23,399 nt of DNA from a virus. Shown here piece after piece: positions 20,577-23,399 of the stretch. Each line of letters starts with the position of its first letter. Positions within the stretch are counted from its first letter, which is position 1. The stretch covers positions 153,598 through 176,996 of the IMG/VR virus record IMGVR_UViG_3300043313_001192. One strand, 5' to 3'. The notes under the pieces are model-generated. The model was not told the DNA's origin and made no database searches. It worked only from the letters and a program-made list of their open reading frames with translations. The position numbers were made by a program, and so were the translations under genes.

Positions 20577-22162
20577 GGCAGCAGGTCCCGGTCGTCGGTG
20601 CGCGCGGAGAGGTCGCCCTGGGCCAGCCGGATCAGGCTGTTCACCCGCGCCTGGGCGATCAGGTCGCGCGGCAAGGGTGGGCGGCTCTGCGGCGCGGTCA
20701 TGGTGTACTCCCTGACCCCGCGCACATAGGCCGCGCGCAGGGCGGTGTCGGAGATGGTGGAGAGCTGGGTCTTGAGGGCGAAGAGGTCCGGAACGTCATT
20801 GCCGTTCTGGGCTGGGACCGCAGTGACGTCTTGAGCTGGCGCAGCTGCCTGAGCTGCCTGCGCAGCTGTGGCCGATGTCGACTGACGCAGCCAGTGCTGC
20901 GGGATCATGTGCTGCAGGCTCAGCTCGCGGGCGCGCTTGGCCAGCCGACGCCGGGTGAAGACCCGCGACAACTCGGCTTCGATCTGGTCGGCGGCCTCGC
21001 AGGCGGTGGCCAGCGACTCAGCATCGTCGACGGCGAGCCGAGGCGCGGTGCCGAAGACGTCGATGAGCAGGTGGTCGCCCTCCAGCGGAGGGTCCTCGAT
21101 CGCCTCGGTCATCGCCTTGGTGAGTGCGGCCACAAACTCCGCGTCGAGTCCCATGTCATCGCCGGTGAGCAGGTTGGGCTCGGTACCAGACGCTGGCCCA
21201 GTCACCAGGTAGCCGAAGTGCGCGGAACCATCGCCGTTGAGCTCGATTATCGGAGCGTCGGCGTCGTCGGTCGCGTGAGACATGATCGAAGCGTCGGAGT
21301 CGATGTTCGCGTGGGACCGTGCCTTCTTCTCCTCCCACTCAGCTACCGCGGCGCACGCTTTGGCTCGTGATCCCGCGTTCTCGTGCTGAACGCCAGGGAA
21401 GTTCAGGTCACCGGTCGCGCACGCCTTCTTCACGGCGTTGACTGCCGTGGCGATCGCGTGTCCTTGCTTCATGCCCTTCTCTTGGAGGTGCTTGGCGATC
21501 CGCTTGATGTACTTGGGCAGACCGCCGACCTTCTCGACCCAGTTGAACTCGTTGTCGTCGATGGCCATGACGTCAGAGAACTCGACGTCGGGAAGGTCTT
21601 CGTCCGAGTCAGGACCCTCGGGGATGGTCGACTCGGCGGACGGTCCGAGCGGGTACTCGGTGTGCTCCTCACCGTCCCAGACCGCGAGTCGGTCGAAGAT
21701 GACCTCCTCGGGGAGGTCGTCGTCGGGGACCGGCTCCTCCAGGTCGTAGCCGAGGGTGACGTGCGGGGTGTAGCCGGGGAACTGCTGGACGGCCCCGGTG
21801 CCCTCGCGCAACTCCGGGGCCGCCAGCAGGTTCTCGCGGAGGGCAGGCAGCTCGTCACCGCCGAGGTGCACCACCTGGGCGTTCTCGTCGCCGAGCAGCC
21901 CCTGGGACTCGACCTGGCTGGTGACCGGCCCCGTGCTGCTCTCCGCTACGCCGCGCACTGCGTCCTGGACCGCCTCCATGTCCAGAGCCGGGTTCTCCTC
22001 AGGCTTGCCCAGCCAGAGCACCGTGGCGTGCTTGGGCTCGGAGACGTCCCCGATGTGGTGGATCGGCTCGGTGGCGGTGGGGATCGCCACGATGCAGCGC
22101 CCGGAGTTCTTGCGCTCCTCGAAGTCGTCGGGCTCATCAGGAGTGATCGGGATCTCGGTCAT
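20573..22162 (-). CDS. Head-module protein with N-terminal 2H phosphoesterase domain
   Basis: The 529-aa product has at least three parts. Residues about 22-172 look like a 2H phosphoesterase (LigT/CPDase fold): the two diagnostic motifs are H45-A-T47 in PKHATVLWLG and H134-V-T136 in YTPHVTLGY, about 89 residues apart, followed by FDRLAVWDGEEHTEYPL, the usual closing strand. Residues about 208-283 (WVEKVGGLPKYIKRIAKHL through SRAKACAAVAEWEEKK) match a small helical domain that recurs in actinophage head genes. Residues about 290-529 are unrecognised, mostly helical with an Ala/Gln-rich linker. Known 2H enzymes act on 2',3'-cyclic or 2'-5' phosphodiesters and on cyclic nucleotides, and the substrate here is unknown. 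In related phages similar 2H domains sit inside the maturation protease gene. Here the domain is on its own gene between portal and the giant protein, with 4-nt ATGA overlaps at both ends. Catalysis is inferred from the motifs only. Confidence 0.75.
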   Translation of the reverse strand: MTEIPITPDEPDDFEERKNSGRCIVAIPTATEPIHHIGDVSEPKHATVLWLGKPEENPALDMEAVQDAVRGVAESSTGPVTSQVESQGLLGDENAQVVHLGGDELPALRENLLAAPELREGTGAVQQFPGYTPHVTLGYDLEEPVPDDDLPEEVIFDRLAVWDGEEHTEYPLGPSAESTIPEGPDSDEDLPDVEFSDVMAIDDNEFNWVEKVGGLPKYIKRIAKHLQEKGMKQGHAIATAVNAVKKACATGDLNFPGVQHENAGSRAKACAAVAEWEEKKARSHANIDSDASIMSHATDDADAPIIELNGDGSAHFGYLVTGPASGTEPNLLTGDDMGLDAEFVAALTKAMTEAIEDPPLEGDHLLIDVFGTAPRLAVDDAESLATACEAADQIEAELSRVFTRRRLAKRARELSLQHMIPQHWLRQSTSATAAQAAQAAAPAQDVTAVPAQNGNDVPDLFALKTQLSTISDTALRAAYVRGVREYTMTAPQSRPPLPRDLIAQARVNSLIRLAQGDLSARTDDRDLLP

Positions 22163-23399
22163 GCGGTGGCCTGTTCAGGGGCAGGAGGAGGTGCAGCACC
22201 AGGCTCGGGCGGCGCGGCTGGCGGAGGTGTGGCGGGTGACGACGACGGAAGTCCGCCACCGGGGGGCGGGGGTGGTGCGGCGTCGCTGGGTGGTACCCCG
22301 AGGGCCTGCTGCACCTCGGGCGGCAGCGGGGACCCGGTCTGCTCCTGGTGGACGGCGCGCATGGTGCCGAACAGCTCGGGGGCGACCTGCTGCAGCACTG
22401 CCTCGGTCAGCTCGGGGGAGAGCACGCCCTTCTCGATGACCATCCGGCGGGCCAGTTCCTCGCCCTCGGGCTTGTCGTCCTCGGTGAAGCCGTGCGCGCG
22501 ACGCCAGGCGGCGGCCGAGATCAGGTTCCGGTCGAAGCCGTCGTCGGCCAGCGTCTCGGGGTCGGCCTGGATGACGATGTCGGAGGGGTCGTACCAGATC
22601 GTGGTCTTGCGGATCAGCTCCTCGTCCTGGCCCATCGCGAGCAGCGCCTGGCGGAAGTAGACCATCGTCATGGCGTCGACGATCATCAGCAGCAGCGGCT
22701 CGACGTGCGCCTTGTAGAGGCTCTTGTCGATCTGCACCGCGTTGGAGTACTTCACGTTCGCCAGCCCGGTGACGACGTCCTTGGGGACGTCGATGCCCTG
22801 CATGATCCGATCCAGGGCGCGGTCGGCCCGCTCGGCGAGGGCGGGGTCGAAGGAACGCTCAAACTTGAAGAGCTTAATCGCCTCACCCAGCTCTTTGGGA
22901 CCCCTGATCAGCAACGGGACGACGGCAGCGGCGGAGTCCTGGTCGGAGATGGGAGTAGTCATCGCCGCGATCAGTTCTTCCTCGAACTCGTCGTGGTCCT
23001 CGATCGGGGGCTCGGGTTCACCCAGGGGCAGAGCTGGGTCGGGCTCGGCGGGCATCGCCGAGGCGGAGAGCCCGTCGGGGATGAACATGGCGCCTGCGTT
23101 CAGCCGGGACTGGGCCGTAGCTCGTGCGGCGTGGCTGAACAGCAGCAGGTCTTCGCAGGGCTGCAGCACGCCGATCATCGAGGAGTCGGCCTGCAGGCTC
23201 CAGCGCGGGTGGCTGCGCCAGATCCGGCCGACGAACGCGGTGGGCGGCAGCTCGATGTACTCGTGCTGGCGCGCGTCCATCCGCTGCTTGAGCCGGACCT
23301 TGCCGTCCGGGGAGACGATGACCTCGTCGACGCTCTTGATGTCCCAGGTTTCCGGCTCCCCACTGCCGAGCCGCTCGGGTACCTGGACCAAGTAGCACT
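22159..23399 (-). CDS. Phage portal protein (5' end outside window)
   Basis: Portal proteins form the dodecameric ring at one capsid vertex through which DNA is packaged and ejected. The visible 413 codons are the middle and C-terminal part. The frame stays open to the window edge (codons for Cys-Tyr precede the TTG at 23391), so that TTG is probably internal. The portal call rests on an actinophage-type core with FVGRIWRSHPRWSLQADS, a helical SRLNAGAMFIPDGL stretch and a later segment with IWYDPSDIVIQADPE. This is followed by a helical region (RMVIEKGVLSPELTEAVLQQVAPELFG in pieces) and a Pro/Gly/Ala-rich disordered tail of about 60 residues that ends in PAPEQATA. The stop overlaps the start of the next gene by 4 nt (ATGA), which suggests translational coupling. 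The family call is by sequence resemblance only. The terminase expected upstream is not in the window. Confidence 0.8.
   Translation of the reverse strand, partial: CYLVQVPERLGSGEPETWDIKSVDEVIVSPDGKVRLKQRMDARQHEYIELPPTAFVGRIWRSHPRWSLQADSSMIGVLQPCEDLLLFSHAARATAQSRLNAGAMFIPDGLSASAMPAEPDPALPLGEPEPPIEDHDEFEEELIAAMTTPISDQDSAAAVVPLLIRGPKELGEAIKLFKFERSFDPALAERADRALDRIMQGIDVPKDVVTGLANVKYSNAVQIDKSLYKAHVEPLLLMIVDAMTMVYFRQALLAMGQDEELIRKTTIWYDPSDIVIQADPETLADDGFDRNLISAAAWRRAHGFTEDDKPEGEELARRMVIEKGVLSPELTEAVLQQVAPELFGTMRAVHQEQTGSPLPPEVQQALGVPPSDAAPPPPPGGGLPSSSPATPPPAAPPEPGAAPPPAPEQATA

Noticed and set aside
17439-20729. 1096-codon open frame on the plus strand
   Set aside because: It is the mirror of the giant minus-strand gene in a GC-rich region. 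The product is a Val/Leu/Gly/Arg-rich series without domains, whereas the minus frame has recognisable domains.

Overview
The window is a GC-rich segment of a tailed-phage (Caudoviricetes) genome or prophage whose host is most likely a high-GC actinobacterium. All 16 supported genes lie on the minus strand, so they read from the right end of the window to the left. The protein families are those typical of actinobacteriophage head and neck modules: portal, the WVEKVGGLPKYIKRIAKH domain, a prohead protease with the RCxxHLxKY and GYCxxxHH regions, HPRDExGRF tags, an HK97-type capsid and a head-to-tail adaptor. No tRNA, CRISPR array, IS element, integrase or host gene is visible. Whether the phage is lytic or integrated cannot be decided from this window.

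In transcription order, the right part (23399-20573) carries the 3' two thirds of the portal gene and, overlapping it by 4 nt, a 529-aa protein with an N-terminal 2H phosphoesterase domain. The next gene (20576-12405, again a 4-nt overlap) encodes a 2723-aa protein, over a third of the window. It starts with a W-N-P-x-x-HPRDENGRF tag and SH3-like segments, continues through long disordered linkers and helical regions, and ends with an HELGH metalloprotease-like domain followed by a complete type IB DNA topoisomerase-like core. Four small overlapping genes follow (12405-11443). Two are tandem paralogues whose duplicated unit includes the overlapping gene junction.

The middle part (11422-5954) is one 1822-aa gene built around a prohead maturation protease with predicted His1103 and Ser1152. 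It is enlarged by N-terminal WGGDAG modules, a tandem pair of identical-spacing His-Cys-Cys-His motifs and a C-terminal helical region with a second HPRDEKGRF tag. Two small membrane proteins (5932-5409, the second only 54 aa) lie between the protease and the 682-aa major capsid protein (5320-3272). The capsid protein has an unusually long scaffold-like and Pro/Glu-rich N-terminal extension.

The left part (3221-1) holds a conserved virion protein next to the capsid gene, a tail-tube-like protein, the Cys-containing head-to-tail adaptor, a disordered 144-aa protein with a conserved C-terminal helix, and the 5' end of a neck or tail-completion type gene.

Together the genes would build a procapsid around the portal, process it with the embedded protease, and attach the neck and tail. 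The most unusual feature is the pair of giant head-module polypeptides. The 2723-aa protein has the layout of a packaged, possibly ejected and protease-processed virion protein carrying a metalloprotease and a DNA topoisomerase. That role is an inference and has not been tested.
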